Below are positions 1 to 7,943 of a stretch of DNA of 64,000 nucleotides, piece after piece. This DNA is from Scytonema millei VB511283. Lineage in GTDB: Bacteria; Cyanobacteriota; Cyanobacteriia; Cyanobacteriales; Chroococcidiopsidaceae. Under the pieces are notes generated by a model, which worked only from the letters and a program-made list of their open reading frames with translations, ran no database searches and had not been told where the DNA came from. The translations under genes were made by a program, and so were the position numbers. Within the stretch, counting starts at the first letter, position 1. Each line of letters begins with the position of its first letter. The stretch lies in contig NZ_JTJC03000001.1 in assembly GCF_000817735.3 (NCBI RefSeq), forward strand, positions 691,710-755,709. The letters are read 5' to 3'.

Positions 1-116
1 TAGCGAATCAGACGACTAGAATTCATCTATAAATTGACAGAAAACAAGCTACACCCTGCTGCTTTTCTATCTCCTTCGTTGTCATGTTGAGAAATTGTCT
101 TTGTACTGCTTGGAGT

Positions 117-641
117 TCATGGCGACTGGGGTGCAATCGGCGCAGTAGAATTCAGGCGAGGGTCGGTGTTAGGATTAATCGGAGCTAAGGGTGTAAGGTC
201 TGGCGATGACAGATTAGAACCAGATGGTAGATCGGGGGAGCCGGGAGTGGTAGCTAAAGCAACGCGATCGCCTCCAATTTGCCGCATGATATCTAATAGC
301 TGAATCACATCGTTGTAGCTCGACGACCGCGAAGCATTTAAAATAATTGTCCCGAGGGGATTAGCTTGAGTGTAAGCTTTGAGCGTTTGGGTCAGCTTAT
401 CTATTTGTACTGGCTCTTTCTCGACATAAAGCTGTCCGTCTTTGAGAGTTACAATCAACCGCGATTGGAACATTGGCGCTGTACCAGTACTCGCCTTGGG
501 TAACTGAATTTCAATCGCCTGCTGGCGTGTGAATTGCAGTGCTGCTAAGAGGAAAAAAGTCAAAATGCAAAAAATGACATCAATGAGAGGAATAATTTGA
601 ACTTGAACTTCTTCAATTGGTGAGTGAAGGTTGATTTTCAT
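117..641 (-). CDS. exbD: ExbD/TolR-family biopolymer transport protein
   Basis: Membrane subunit of a proton-driven energy-transducing complex. With the ExbB-like protein encoded just upstream it would couple proton flow to work on an envelope partner. Seen: a short cytoplasmic N-terminus and one membrane segment at about residues 17-38, with Asp21 in the run IPLIDVIFCILTFF, the place of the conserved proton-carrying Asp of ExbD/TolR. A periplasmic domain follows to about residue 130, then a Pro/Ser/Thr-rich tail of about 40 residues that looks disordered. The tail makes this 174-aa protein longer than the usual 135-145 aa. It follows exbB by 80 bases holding a heptamer repeat. No tonB gene is in the window, so the partner is unknown. 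Confidence 0.9.
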   Translation of the reverse strand: MKINLHSPIEEVQVQIIPLIDVIFCILTFFLLAALQFTRQQAIEIQLPKASTGTAPMFQSRLIVTLKDGQLYVEKEPVQIDKLTQTLKAYTQANPLGTIILNASRSSSYNDVIQLLDIMRQIGGDRVALATTPGSPDLPSGSNLSSPDLTPLAPINPNTDPRLNSTAPIAPQSP

Positions 642-689
642 AACATTGCTAGCTTTAACAGCAGAAAATTACGACACGAATTACTCTTG

Positions 690-720
690 CTTTTGACTTT
701 TGACTTTTCACTTTTGACTT
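690..720. repeat. Heptamer short tandem repeat (TTTTGACT type)
   Basis: About four units of TTTTGAC/TTTTCAC fill the gap between exbB and exbD. The same TTTTGAC unit recurs inside the glycosyltransferase gene at 9.59 kb and near 11.69 kb. Confidence 0.8.
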
Positions 721-721
721 C

Positions 722-1561
722 CTAGACTTCTGGTGCAGCAGAATCTTCTCGCTGACTGGGAGATTGAGGCGGAACGCTGTAACCAGGATTTATGTTTGTT
801 TGCGGATTTATTGGTGGTTCGGGATTAACAGTCCTTTTATTAGCTAAGTCGAAGCTAAAACGCCGATCGGAACCGCGTCCAGGGATAACTTCTGGTGTTG
901 TCATGGCAGCAGCAGGAGGAGCGGTCGGAGAATCTTGCAGGTTAACCCAATACTGACGGTATAGTAATTCTAATTCGCTACCTGCACGGCGAAATACTTT
1001 AATTTGATTGACAGCAAATCCTTGAAATAAGCGGTAAAAAACCAAACTGACGATCGCCACAATCAATCCTGTTGCCGTACTGATCAAAGATTCACCAATA
1101 CCTGTAGTCACGCCAGCAGAAGAAGCCGAACTGATTTGTCCTAAAGTAATCGAACCCAACGATTGAATCAGTCCCAGTACTGTTCCCAACAATCCTAGCA
1201 GGGGCGAAAGCGCGATCGCTGCTTCTAAAATCTTCTCCCCTTGACGCATAGAGGCAATTTCATCTTCTGCGGTTGACTCTAGTGCCAGCCGAAATACTTC
1301 CGGATCGGGTGTAGACAAACGTAACGGTGCGTATAAGAACCTACCCGCAGGTTGATAGGAAAATTTTCTGGCTAATTCCGTAGCACTTTGCCAATTTTGT
1401 TGAGCTGCGTCTAGAACGCGCTCGACAATTTCCCGTTCTTGAGAAAAAATCTTAAACCAAAACCCCAGCCGCTCGACGATCACGCTCAAAGCTAAAATAG
1501 ACAGTGCTAGCAGAGGCCACATGGCGGGTCCGCCTTTGCGGAAAATATCTATAACATCCAC
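722..1561 (-). CDS. exbB: MotA/TolQ/ExbB proton channel family protein
   Basis: Channel-forming partner of the ExbD-like protein encoded downstream. Three membrane spans are visible: near residues 9-29, near 130-150 (rich in Gly/Leu, [17 protein letters not shown]), and near 165-195 ([20 protein letters not shown]), the typical TolQ/ExbB signature region. The last 65 residues are Pro/Ser-rich. I chose a GTG start at 1561 because AGGAGG lies 12 bases upstream. The reading frame stays open further upstream, but that part has no ribosome site. The TAG stop sits directly beside a heptamer repeat at 690-720. The two-gene operon exbB-exbD is clear; the transported substrate is not. Confidence 0.9.
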   Translation of the reverse strand: MDVIDIFRKGGPAMWPLLALSILALSVIVERLGFWFKIFSQEREIVERVLDAAQQNWQSATELARKFSYQPAGRFLYAPLRLSTPDPEVFRLALESTAEDEIASMRQGEKILEAAIALSPLLGLLGTVLGLIQSLGSITLGQISSASSAGVTTGIGESLISTATGLIVAIVSLVFYRLFQGFAVNQIKVFRRAGSELELLYRQYWVNLQDSPTAPPAAAMTTPEVIPGRGSDRRFSFDLANKRTVNPEPPINPQTNINPGYSVPPQSPSQREDSAAPEV

Positions 1562-1801
1562 TGTTGTTTCATTCCTCCTTTGATTCTTTCGGCACAGCAT
1601 ACCACTGGATCGGATTGCTGCCCACTGATAAGCAATTTAATTTTAAGCGTCTTAGCTGTTCATCTCGTGTTTTGTCACCCATCGCGAGAGCGAAAAGATC
1701 GCGATCGCTTTATCGTATCTTCCCAACTTTTGAACGACGGTTTTTCCCACCTCTATAAGCTAAGTTATTTGTCAAGATAAAAGAGAGCTGGAGGTACATA
1801 A

Positions 1802-2098
1802 ATGAACTTTTCAATCCAATCTGTTTACGGCTGGTATCGTAACACTCTACGCAATCCTAAATACCGTTGGTGGATAATTCTCGGTACGGCATTGTATTTC
1901 CTGATGCCATTTGACATTGCTCCCGACTTCTTGCCGATTGTAGGACAATTGGATGATGTCTTTTTATTGACGCTATTGGTATCAGAAGTTTCCCAAATGG
2001 CGATCGAAGGCTACAAAACCCGTAAAGGGAAAAGCACGGCTAACGCCACCGATACCACTGGTAGTACAGTCGATGTAGATGCGGTATCTGTAAAGTAA
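1802..2098 (+). CDS. YkvA family (DUF1232) small membrane protein
   Basis: Small protein of the YkvA/DUF1232 family, whose function is not established. The family core is present at about residues 24-65: a hydrophobic stretch, then FLMPFDIAPDFLPIVGQLDD, with the Pro-x-D-x-x-P-D-F-x-P pattern typical of the family. The last 30 residues are Thr/Asp-rich and probably unstructured. A GGAG-containing site (GAGCTGGAGG) lies a few bases before the ATG. It stands alone, divergent from exbB across a 240-base gap that should hold both promoters. Confidence 0.85.
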   Translation: MNFSIQSVYGWYRNTLRNPKYRWWIILGTALYFLMPFDIAPDFLPIVGQLDDVFLLTLLVSEVSQMAIEGYKTRKGKSTANATDTTGSTVDVDAVSVK

Positions 2099-2265
2099 CA
2101 GTAACAAAAATTTAATATAATCTAACCATTTGTCCTTCCTCTGTCGTACCTGACGGCTCTTTGGGGAAGGATATATTTTTGCTTGTTTAAAAAAGAAATA
2201 TGCGCTCGCCAAAGCCGAACATTAGCTTGATACCATAAAAAGAAAAACTTTCTATAAAGCTTTCT

Positions 2266-4080
2266 ATGCAGGAGTTTTGGCACAATTTTTTTGGTTCGAG
2301 TTCATTTATCCCCCACGGACATTGTTATCTTTGGCAACCAGGGTTAGTTTGGCTGCACATCTTATCTGATGCGTGTATCGCATTTGCCTATTATTCAATT
2401 CCATTTACATTAGTTTATTTCGTCCAAAAGCGAAAAGACTTGCCATTTAACTGGATTTTTTGGCTATTTGGGGCTTTTATTATCGCTTGCGGCACGACTC
2501 ACCTAATGGAGATCTGGACTTTATGGCATCCTACCTATTGGCTCTCAGGCACGCTGAAAGCTGTCACGGCTTTAATTTCTCTCTATACAGCTCTAGAGCT
2601 AATGCCATTAGTGCCGCAGCTACTGGCTCTACCCAGCCCCGCACAGCTAGAAGTAGCAAACCAAGAATTACGCAGTCAAATTCTCGAACGAGAACGCGCA
2701 GAATCACAAATTCGAGTTTTAAACGCCCAACTCGAACAACGAGTCACAGAGCGAACGGCAGAACTAGAAATAGCAAATAAATTAAAAGATGAATTGCTCG
2801 TCCGCGCTCAAACAGCACGGGCTGAGGCTGAAACAGCAAACCGGATGAAGGACAATTTTCTTGCCATCATTTCTCACGAGTTACGCACGCCCCTCAATCC
2901 GATTCTCGGTTGGTGCAATTTGCTGATGAGCCGCAAATTCGATCGAAGTCGCATTGATAGCGCGATCGCCACGATCGATCGCAACGCTAGGCTCCAGGTA
3001 CAACTCATTGACGATTTGCTAGATGTCTCCTCAATTTTGCAGGGCAAATTAAGCTTGAATGTCTCTCCAGTCAATTTAGCTTCCGTTATTACAGCAGCAT
3101 TAGAAACTGTCCGTCTAGCAGCTGAAGCAAAATCAATTCAAATGGTAACTCGGCTTGATGCGAATGTAGAAATCGAAGGCGATCCGACACGCTTGCAGCA
3201 AGTCATGTGGAATTTACTGTCTAACGCCATTAAGTTTACACCTCAGGGAGGACGGGTAGAAATTTCGCTGCAACGAGTGGAAGAGGAAGCAACTACCAAT
3301 TCAAAATTCAAACTTCAAAATTCAAAATTAGATCGCGCACCACGCACTAAATATGCCCAAATTCAAGTTATTGACACGGGAAAAGGTATTAGTGCCGATT
3401 TTATTCCTTACATATTCGATTACTTTCGACAGGAAAGCAGTGCCACAACCAGAAAGTTCGGTGGGCTGGGATTGGGATTGGCGATCGTGCGTAATATTGT
3501 CGAAATGCATGGTGGTAACGTCGCGGTAGCTAGTCTTGGTGAAGGACGGGGTTCTACATTTACTGTAAAAATTCCGCTGCTAGGAAAAACTGAGGAAACT
3601 GCCACGCCTGTAGCAGTTACAAGAGAATTCCCGGTTCTCGACTCCACTGTAACAGCGTACTGCCGATCGCCCCTATCGGCTCCCCTCACTGGCGTGCAGG
3701 TTTTAGTTGTAGACGACGATGCTGATTCGCGAGATTTTATGACCTTTGTGTTGGAAGATGCCGGGGCTACTGTCACCGCAGTTAGCTCAGCTGTTGCGGC
3801 TTTAGAAGTGTTGACATCACAGCTCGATATCTTAATCAGCGATATTGGAATGCCTGATATGGATGGTTATATGCTGATGCAGCAAATTAGAGCTTTGTCA
3901 CTAGGGCAAGGAGGCAAGATTCCAGCAATCGCGCTAACTGCCTACGCGGGAGAGTGCGATCGGCAAAAAGCGTTATCAGCAGGCTTTCAAAAGCATATTG
4001 CTAAACCCATCGAACCAGAGCAATTGATAGAAACTGTTACCCTTGCACTCCAGGGAGTAAATTCTATGAACAGAGTATAG
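2266..4080 (+). CDS. Ethylene-receptor-type hybrid sensor histidine kinase
   Basis: Membrane-bound hybrid kinase. Residues 25-110 form three membrane helices of the plant ETR1 ethylene-binding type: Asp35 in HILSDACIAFAYYSIP and the Cys75/His79 pair in ACGTTHLMEIW match the copper-ligand and essential residues of ETR1 (Asp25, Cys65, His69). A coiled-coil linker (about 125-195) leads to a HisKA domain with His204 (ISHELRTP), an HATPase domain (N box about 320, DTGKGIS, GLGLGLAI) and a C-terminal receiver with phospho-acceptor Asp526. No GAF or PAS domain is seen, unlike ETR1. An in-frame repeat-derived stretch (3298-3347) lies between the N and G1 boxes. The ligand is inferred; no output gene is adjacent. 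Confidence 0.92.
   Translation: MQEFWHNFFGSSSFIPHGHCYLWQPGLVWLHILSDACIAFAYYSIPFTLVYFVQKRKDLPFNWIFWLFGAFIIACGTTHLMEIWTLWHPTYWLSGTLKAVTALISLYTALELMPLVPQLLALPSPAQLEVANQELRSQILERERAESQIRVLNAQLEQRVTERTAELEIANKLKDELLVRAQTARAEAETANRMKDNFLAIISHELRTPLNPILGWCNLLMSRKFDRSRIDSAIATIDRNARLQVQLIDDLLDVSSILQGKLSLNVSPVNLASVITAALETVRLAAEAKSIQMVTRLDANVEIEGDPTRLQQVMWNLLSNAIKFTPQGGRVEISLQRVEEEATTNSKFKLQNSKLDRAPRTKYAQIQVIDTGKGISADFIPYIFDYFRQESSATTRKFGGLGLGLAIVRNIVEMHGGNVAVASLGEGRGSTFTVKIPLLGKTEETATPVAVTREFPVLDSTVTAYCRSPLSAPLTGVQVLVVDDDADSRDFMTFVLEDAGATVTAVSSAVAALEVLTSQLDILISDIGMPDMDGYMLMQQIRALSLGQGGKIPAIALTAYAGECDRQKALSAGFQKHIAKPIEPEQLIETVTLALQGVNSMNRV
3298..3347 (+). repeat. Repeat-derived in-frame segment in the hybrid kinase
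   Basis: Tandem TTCAAAA-type units followed by a GCACCACGCACT motif. Both word types occur as intergenic repeats elsewhere (for example near 53.99 kb). Here they are translated as about 17 residues inside the HATPase domain. Confidence 0.65.
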
Positions 4081-4132
4081 TTATGCACGATCGCGATCGA
4101 GTGTGCTTGGTAAACAAAACTTCACTTTACAG

Positions 4133-4206
4133 GGCGAACGATGGGACTCGAACCCACGAGTGGAGGAACCACAATCCTCTGCCTTAACCACTTGGCTACG
4201 CTCGCC
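4133..4206 (-). tRNA. trnH: tRNA-His (anticodon GTG)
   Basis: A complete cloverleaf can be folded. The acceptor stem is 8 base pairs (GGCGAGCG with CGTTCGCC), as expected for tRNA-His with the extra G(-1):C73 pair. The D stem is GCC/GGC, the anticodon stem GAGGA/TCCTC, the loop TTGTGGT with anticodon GTG at 4170-4172, and the T loop TTCGAGT. CCA is not encoded, as is usual in cyanobacteria. Confidence 0.97.
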
Positions 4207-4323
4207 ATTGTATATACCAGTATACTATCTTATCAGCTATTTCTCAATATCGATCGGTACTGGAACCGAGCTAACCTACATTCAGTCCAGCAACAGAGTC
4301 AACAGTAACGTAATATAGGCAGC

Positions 4324-4704
4324 ATGAAGCGATCGACAAGTATTAGTTATATAGGATTAGTAGTTCTTGGCGGGCTGGGCGTAGTAATGGCATTGACTAA
4401 TCCCGATCGCTCTGCCTACGAGATTTATGCTGGCAAACGGTTAGGAACTTACATCAAGGATGAAGTTTGCCCGCAAGCGCCGAACATATTCGGTCTGGCT
4501 TTGCAGCAAAACTGTAGTGACTTAGTTGATTCTAGTTCTCCTGTCATCCAACGTATTGTAGCTAACAACACCAAGCGCCAAAACTTTCTTTTATTTAGCA
4601 TCTATACTACCGATCTTGCCGTTGGTGGCGTAATTCCGTCATATCGTTTTCAAACGGTTGGTGCAATGCAAAACTTTTTTACCTACTCTGCCCAGAAGCA
4701 GTAG
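4324..4704 (+). CDS. DUF4359 domain-containing protein
   Basis: Cyanobacterial protein of the DUF4359 type; function unknown. Seen: a single N-terminal hydrophobic segment (residues 8-25) that could be a signal anchor, then a small polar domain with two Cys (in DEVCPQAP and QQNCSDLV) which might form a disulfide outside the membrane. The C-terminal half is rich in aromatic residues (FLLFSIYTTDL, SYRFQTVGAMQNFFTYS). A weak upstream site precedes the ATG. It is separated from the following catalase gene by about 400 bases of repeats, so it is probably monocistronic. Confidence 0.8.
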   Translation: MKRSTSISYIGLVVLGGLGVVMALTNPDRSAYEIYAGKRLGTYIKDEVCPQAPNIFGLALQQNCSDLVDSSSPVIQRIVANNTKRQNFLLFSIYTTDLAVGGVIPSYRFQTVGAMQNFFTYSAQKQ

Positions 4705-4724
4705 TTAATCAAAAGTCAAAAGTC

Positions 4725-4793
4725 GTAGGGGCGGGTTTTGACCGCAAAATTACGGGTTTTGGCTGTCAATCTACTTGCTAAACTCGCCCGTAC
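4725..4793. repeat. GTAGGGGCGGG...CGCCCGTAC dispersed repeat
   Basis: About 69 bases starting GTAGGGGCGGGTTTTG and ending AACTCGCCCGTAC, so the ends are inverted copies. The same unit occurs at 8581, 19112, about 19198 and 19274, with a diverged copy at 11808. Confidence 0.85.
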
Positions 4794-4867
4794 AAAAGTC
4801 ACAGAAAAATCATAACTTTACGATCGCCGAGAATTGAAACTTCAATCCCCAATTCTATTCATGGGAT

Positions 4868-4902
4868 ACGACTTACGACTTACGACTTACGACTTACGAC
4901 TT
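4868..4902. repeat. Five perfect ACGACTT heptamers
   Basis: Five uninterrupted ACGACTT units, in the gap between the DUF4359 gene and the Mn-catalase gene. The rest of this 405-base gap holds the dispersed repeat at 4725 and an AT-rich leader. Confidence 0.95.
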
Positions 4903-5109
4903 ATAAAAACTCTTTCCTCAGATGCACTCGCCACTTTGGTTGCTGGGTTTACACTGAATCTTAGTGGTTGTGACACCAGTAATTTTTAGCCTGTAATCAT
5001 GGCGATCGCAGATTTAAAAAAACTAAATCGAATCTCAGCACTGAGAAAGCAAAGTTTTTTTCAGGAAGAGCGATCGCGAATTGTGAAAAATTGAGAGAGG
5101 AGAATTCGC

Positions 5110-5805
5110 ATGTTTTTTCATAAAAAAGAACCAATTCACGTTGTCAACATTAAAGAACCAAATCCTCGCTTTGCTCAACTTTTGCTAGAACAATTTGGTG
5201 GTGCAACAGGCGAACTTTCTGCGGCTCTACAATACTGGGTACAGTCTTTTCATGTAGAAAACGCAGGTATTCGCGATATGCTACAAGATATTGCGATCGA
5301 AGAGTTCGGTCACTTGGAAATGGTGGGCAAAATGATTGAAGCTCACACTAAAAATGTAGACCAAACCGATGCATATAAAAGTACTTTGTTTGCCGTGCGT
5401 GGGATGGGACCTCACTTTTTAGATAGCCAGGGGAATGCTTGGACGGCTAGTTATCTCAATGAAGGTGGCGATGTCGTGCGCGACTTGCGGGCTAATATTG
5501 CTGCGGAAGCTGGAGCAAGACAAACCTACGAAGAATTAATTAAGCTGTCAACTGATGAGGGGACAAAAAATGCTTTAGTGCATTTGCTAACACGGGAAAT
5601 TTCCCATACGCAGATGTTCATGAAAGCTTTGGATTCTATGGGCAAGCTGACCGAACCGTTCTTTGGTAATATTCAGCCAGACGAAACGGTTGATATCTAC
5701 TACAATCTATCTACCAACGGTACGCAAGACGAACGCGGTCCTTGGAACTCGGAACCAACATTCCGCTATATTGCCGACCCCGTGAATGAAGTGACTCAAA
5801 GCTAA
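5110..5805 (+). CDS. Manganese catalase
   Basis: Di-manganese catalase that removes hydrogen peroxide; probably cytoplasmic, with no signal peptide. The expected four-helix-bundle metal ligands are present: Glu35 (GATGELSAALQYW), Glu65 and His68 (IEEFGHLEM), Glu133 (AAEAGARQTYEE) and His166 (EISHTQMFMKAL), matching the ligand set known for the family. At 231 aa it is the short form common in cyanobacteria. A GAGAGGAG site precedes the ATG and a strong terminator follows at 5872-5905, so this is a single-gene unit. Role inferred: peroxide defence, plausible in a desiccation- or radiation-tolerant strain. Confidence 0.95.
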   Translation: MFFHKKEPIHVVNIKEPNPRFAQLLLEQFGGATGELSAALQYWVQSFHVENAGIRDMLQDIAIEEFGHLEMVGKMIEAHTKNVDQTDAYKSTLFAVRGMGPHFLDSQGNAWTASYLNEGGDVVRDLRANIAAEAGARQTYEELIKLSTDEGTKNALVHLLTREISHTQMFMKALDSMGKLTEPFFGNIQPDETVDIYYNLSTNGTQDERGPWNSEPTFRYIADPVNEVTQS

Positions 5806-5871
5806 GAATAGAAGTTAGAGAAAACGTTAGGTTCTGTAACTTCTAGTTTGGTTATTTAATCAAGAGCAGAT

Positions 5872-5905
5872 AAGTTAGTGGATTGGAAATCTACTAACTT
5901 TTTTT
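5872..5905 (+). terminator. Rho-independent terminator after Mn-catalase
   Basis: A 13-bp stem (AAGTTAGTGGATT with AATCTACTAACTT, one G-T pair), a 3-base loop, then five T. Confidence 0.9.
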
Positions 5906-6234
5906 ATGGCAATACTTAATAACGGTTATTGGTCATTGGTCATTGGTCATTGGTCGAACAATAAGGATGCTAGACATGTTCTGTTGCATGTCTTAAGACT
6001 CAAATAGAAGTGCTATATTTGTAGAACTGTAAAAATGCACAAACTAGATATGGTAAGTAAGTTAGAGAGCGATCGCGATGCAAACAAGCAGAGATCGAAA
6101 TCTATGGCGATCGGTTCGTAGCTGAAATAATAGCAGCAATTGATACAGAAAAACTTATCTGAAAGTCATTTGCTAGATAAATCACACAATTGAGTCACTA
6201 TCAAATTCTCAAACTGTCAAATTCCTAATTATCG
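5906..6234. other. Gene-free gap before sirB
   Basis: AT-rich intergenic DNA with TTGGTCA heptamers at 5929-5955 and a few HIP1-like words. I see no RNA gene, cobalamin riboswitch or conserved small ORF here. Confidence 0.6.
5929..5955. repeat. TTGGTCA heptamer repeat
   Basis: Three full TTGGTCA units and a partial one, just after the catalase terminator. Confidence 0.85.
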
Positions 6235-7071
6235 ATGCAATCCGCCTATCTACTGGTATCTCACGGCAGTCGAGATCCGCGCCCGCAAGTGGCGATGGAA
6301 CGCTTGGCATGGCTTTTGCAAGGGAGCAGAGAGCAGGGAGCAGGGAGCAGGGAAGCAGAGGAGCAGAGGAAGCAGAGGAGACTAGGGGCAGAGGAGAGAT
6401 CGAGAGCAATTCTAGCCACTAGCCACTCACTCGACTCCCGACTCCCGACTCCCGACTCCCTATCCCTTCTAATAGGTACTGCTTGTTTAGAGCTAGGTCA
6501 GAAGCCACTGCACCAGCAGATTGCAGAGTTTAGCGATCGCGCCTTATCTTACGGATATCAGCAAGTGCAGATCGTGCCGCTGTTTCTCTTGCCGGGAGTC
6601 CATGTCATGGAAGATATTCCAGCGGAAGTGGAGCAGGCGCGACAAATCTTGAAATCAAAGGTAAAGCTGGAATTACGTCCTCATTTAGGTTTCCATGCTG
6701 GCTTAGCAAGGCTGTTGAAACAGCAGCTAGACCGGACGCAGGCAGAGCAAACAATCTTGCTAGCACATGGGAGTCGGCGCGCTGGTTCTGAGTACCCTGT
6801 AGAAGCGATCGCCCAACAAATAAGTGCTGTAACGGCATATTGGTCAGTTGCTCCTAGTTTAGATCAACGGGTGCAAGAATTGGCACTCGCAGGATGGCGA
6901 CGAATTGCGATCGTCCCGTACTTCTTGTTTGCTGGAGGTATTACCGATGCGATCGCGGAAGTTGTAGGACAATTGCAACAACAATTTCCCGCGATCGAGT
7001 TTTGTCTGATGCAGCCACTAGGGGCAACTCAGGAATTAGCCGATCTGATTTGGGATCTGATCGAGACCTAG
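6235..7071 (+). CDS. sirB: Sirohydrochlorin chelatase (CbiX/SirB) with repeat insertion
   Basis: Inserts a metal (Fe for siroheme, or Co for cobalamin) into sirohydrochlorin. Two CbiX-like halves are visible. The first starts YLLVSHGSRDPRPQ (active-site His10) and continues after residue 79 with GTACLELGQKPLHQQI and QIVPLFLLPGVHVMEDIP. The second starts ILLAHGSRRAGSEYP and contains IVPYFLFAGGI. Residues 30-77 are unlike the family: low-complexity Gly-Ser-Arg-Glu-Gln and Asp-Ser-Arg-Leu-Pro-Thr-Pro runs encoded by heptamer repeats at 6322-6465. The frame stays open, so a functional protein is possible. The uroporphyrinogen-III methyltransferase gene starts 40 bases downstream, making a siroheme pair. 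Confidence 0.92.
   Translation: MQSAYLLVSHGSRDPRPQVAMERLAWLLQGSREQGAGSREAEEQRKQRRLGAEERSRAILATSHSLDSRLPTPDSLSLLIGTACLELGQKPLHQQIAEFSDRALSYGYQQVQIVPLFLLPGVHVMEDIPAEVEQARQILKSKVKLELRPHLGFHAGLARLLKQQLDRTQAEQTILLAHGSRRAGSEYPVEAIAQQISAVTAYWSVAPSLDQRVQELALAGWRRIAIVPYFLFAGGITDAIAEVVGQLQQQFPAIEFCLMQPLGATQELADLIWDLIET
6322..6465 (+). repeat. In-frame heptamer repeat block inside sirB
   Basis: GGGAGCA units, GCAGAGGA-like units and then four CGACTCC/CGACTCCC units, in total 144 bases (48 codons). The same words form intergenic repeats at 41.48 kb and lie inside putA at 13.5 kb. Confidence 0.9.
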
Positions 7072-7111
7072 ATTTATTGACATATCAACTGCCAAAACGC
7101 CAAGGAAGAGA

Positions 7112-7882
7112 ATGAACGAGTTTGTGGGTAAGGTCTACTTAGTGGGTGCGGGTCCAGGCGACCCTGGTTTATTTACACTCAAAGGTAAGGCATTGTTGGA
7201 ATGTGCCGATGTTGTGGTTTACGATGCCCTCGTAAGTCCGGCAATTCTAGGCATGATTAACCCCTTGGCAGAAAAAATCAATGCAGGAAAGCGGCGGGGA
7301 AAGCATTCGTTGGTACAGGAAGATACGACCCAGTTATTGATCGAAAAAGCGCGAGACAACGCAGTGGTGGTGCGGTTAAAAGGGGGCGATCCATTTATCT
7401 TCGGGCGTGGCGGCGAAGAGATGGAAGATTTGGTAGCGGCTGGGGTGTCAGTGGAAGTCATACCTGGTATTACTTCCGGTATTGCAGCTCCAGCTTATGC
7501 AGGTATCCCATTAACCCACAGAGATTATAGTTCTTCAGTCACGTTTGTTACGGGTCACGAAGCAGCAGGAAAGTATCGTCCCAAAGTCAATTGGGCAGCT
7601 GTAGCCCAAGGTTCGGAGACGATCGCAATTTATATGGGAGTCCACAATTTACCCTACATAGTCAAGCAGCTATGCGAGGCAGGGTTAAGTGCAGATACAC
7701 CAGTAGCTCTAGTACGTTGGGGAACTCGACCGGAACAAGAGGAATTGATCGGCACATTAGAGACAATTGTGGCGCAAGTAGAAACTACTGGTTTTAGCGC
7801 CCCCGCGATCGCCGTTATCGGTAAAGTCGTCAACTTGCATAGTCTATTAGCAGGCTGTCGCCCTGTTTTGGTGACAAGCTAA
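7112..7882 (+). CDS. cobA: Uroporphyrinogen-III C-methyltransferase
   Basis: SAM-dependent methylation of uroporphyrinogen III at C2 and C7 to precorrin-2, the branch to siroheme and cobalamin. Family motifs are seen: VYLVGAGPGDPGLFTLKG at the N-terminus, YDALVSP, VVRLKGGDPFIFGRGGEE (about residues 88-105), VIPGITSGIAAPAYAGIPLTHR, and TIAIYMGVHNL. At 256 aa it is a stand-alone SumT/CobA without the CysG oxidase/chelatase part. GGAAGAGA precedes the ATG. It follows sirB closely, so both are probably co-transcribed and feed sulfite/nitrite reductase cofactors. Confidence 0.95.
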   Translation: MNEFVGKVYLVGAGPGDPGLFTLKGKALLECADVVVYDALVSPAILGMINPLAEKINAGKRRGKHSLVQEDTTQLLIEKARDNAVVVRLKGGDPFIFGRGGEEMEDLVAAGVSVEVIPGITSGIAAPAYAGIPLTHRDYSSSVTFVTGHEAAGKYRPKVNWAAVAQGSETIAIYMGVHNLPYIVKQLCEAGLSADTPVALVRWGTRPEQEELIGTLETIVAQVETTGFSAPAIAVIGKVVNLHSLLAGCRPVLVTS

Positions 7883-7910
7883 GGACTACTTCTCTCGCAC
7901 CACACTCTTT

Positions 7911-7943
7911 CCCTACTCCCTACTCCCTACTCCCTACTCCCTA
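7911..7943. repeat. CCCTACT heptamer repeat overlapping a gene end
   Basis: Four to five CCCTACT units. Read on the minus strand they give GGGAGTAG, and that TAG is the stop codon of the glycosyltransferase gene ending at 7934. Confidence 0.92.

Noticed and set aside
1-116. Possible end of another gene at the left edge
   Set aside because: No open frame of convincing length or motif; several stops in all frames.
4103-4318. 71-aa frame over the tRNA-His gene
   Set aside because: It is antisense to a well-folded tRNA; no gene support.
4868-4902. Possible CRISPR array from regular short repeats
   Set aside because: Units are 7 bases, directly adjoining, with no spacers; the same holds for all STRR blocks in the window, and no cas gene is present.
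4999-5094. 31-aa frame starting ATGGCGATCGCAGAT upstream of Mn-catalase
   Set aside because: No ribosome site, contains two HIP1-like words, no recognisable features. More likely leader DNA.
5906-6234. Cobalamin riboswitch upstream of sirB
   Set aside because: I looked for the conserved B12-box type words and saw none; the region is AT-rich with short repeats.
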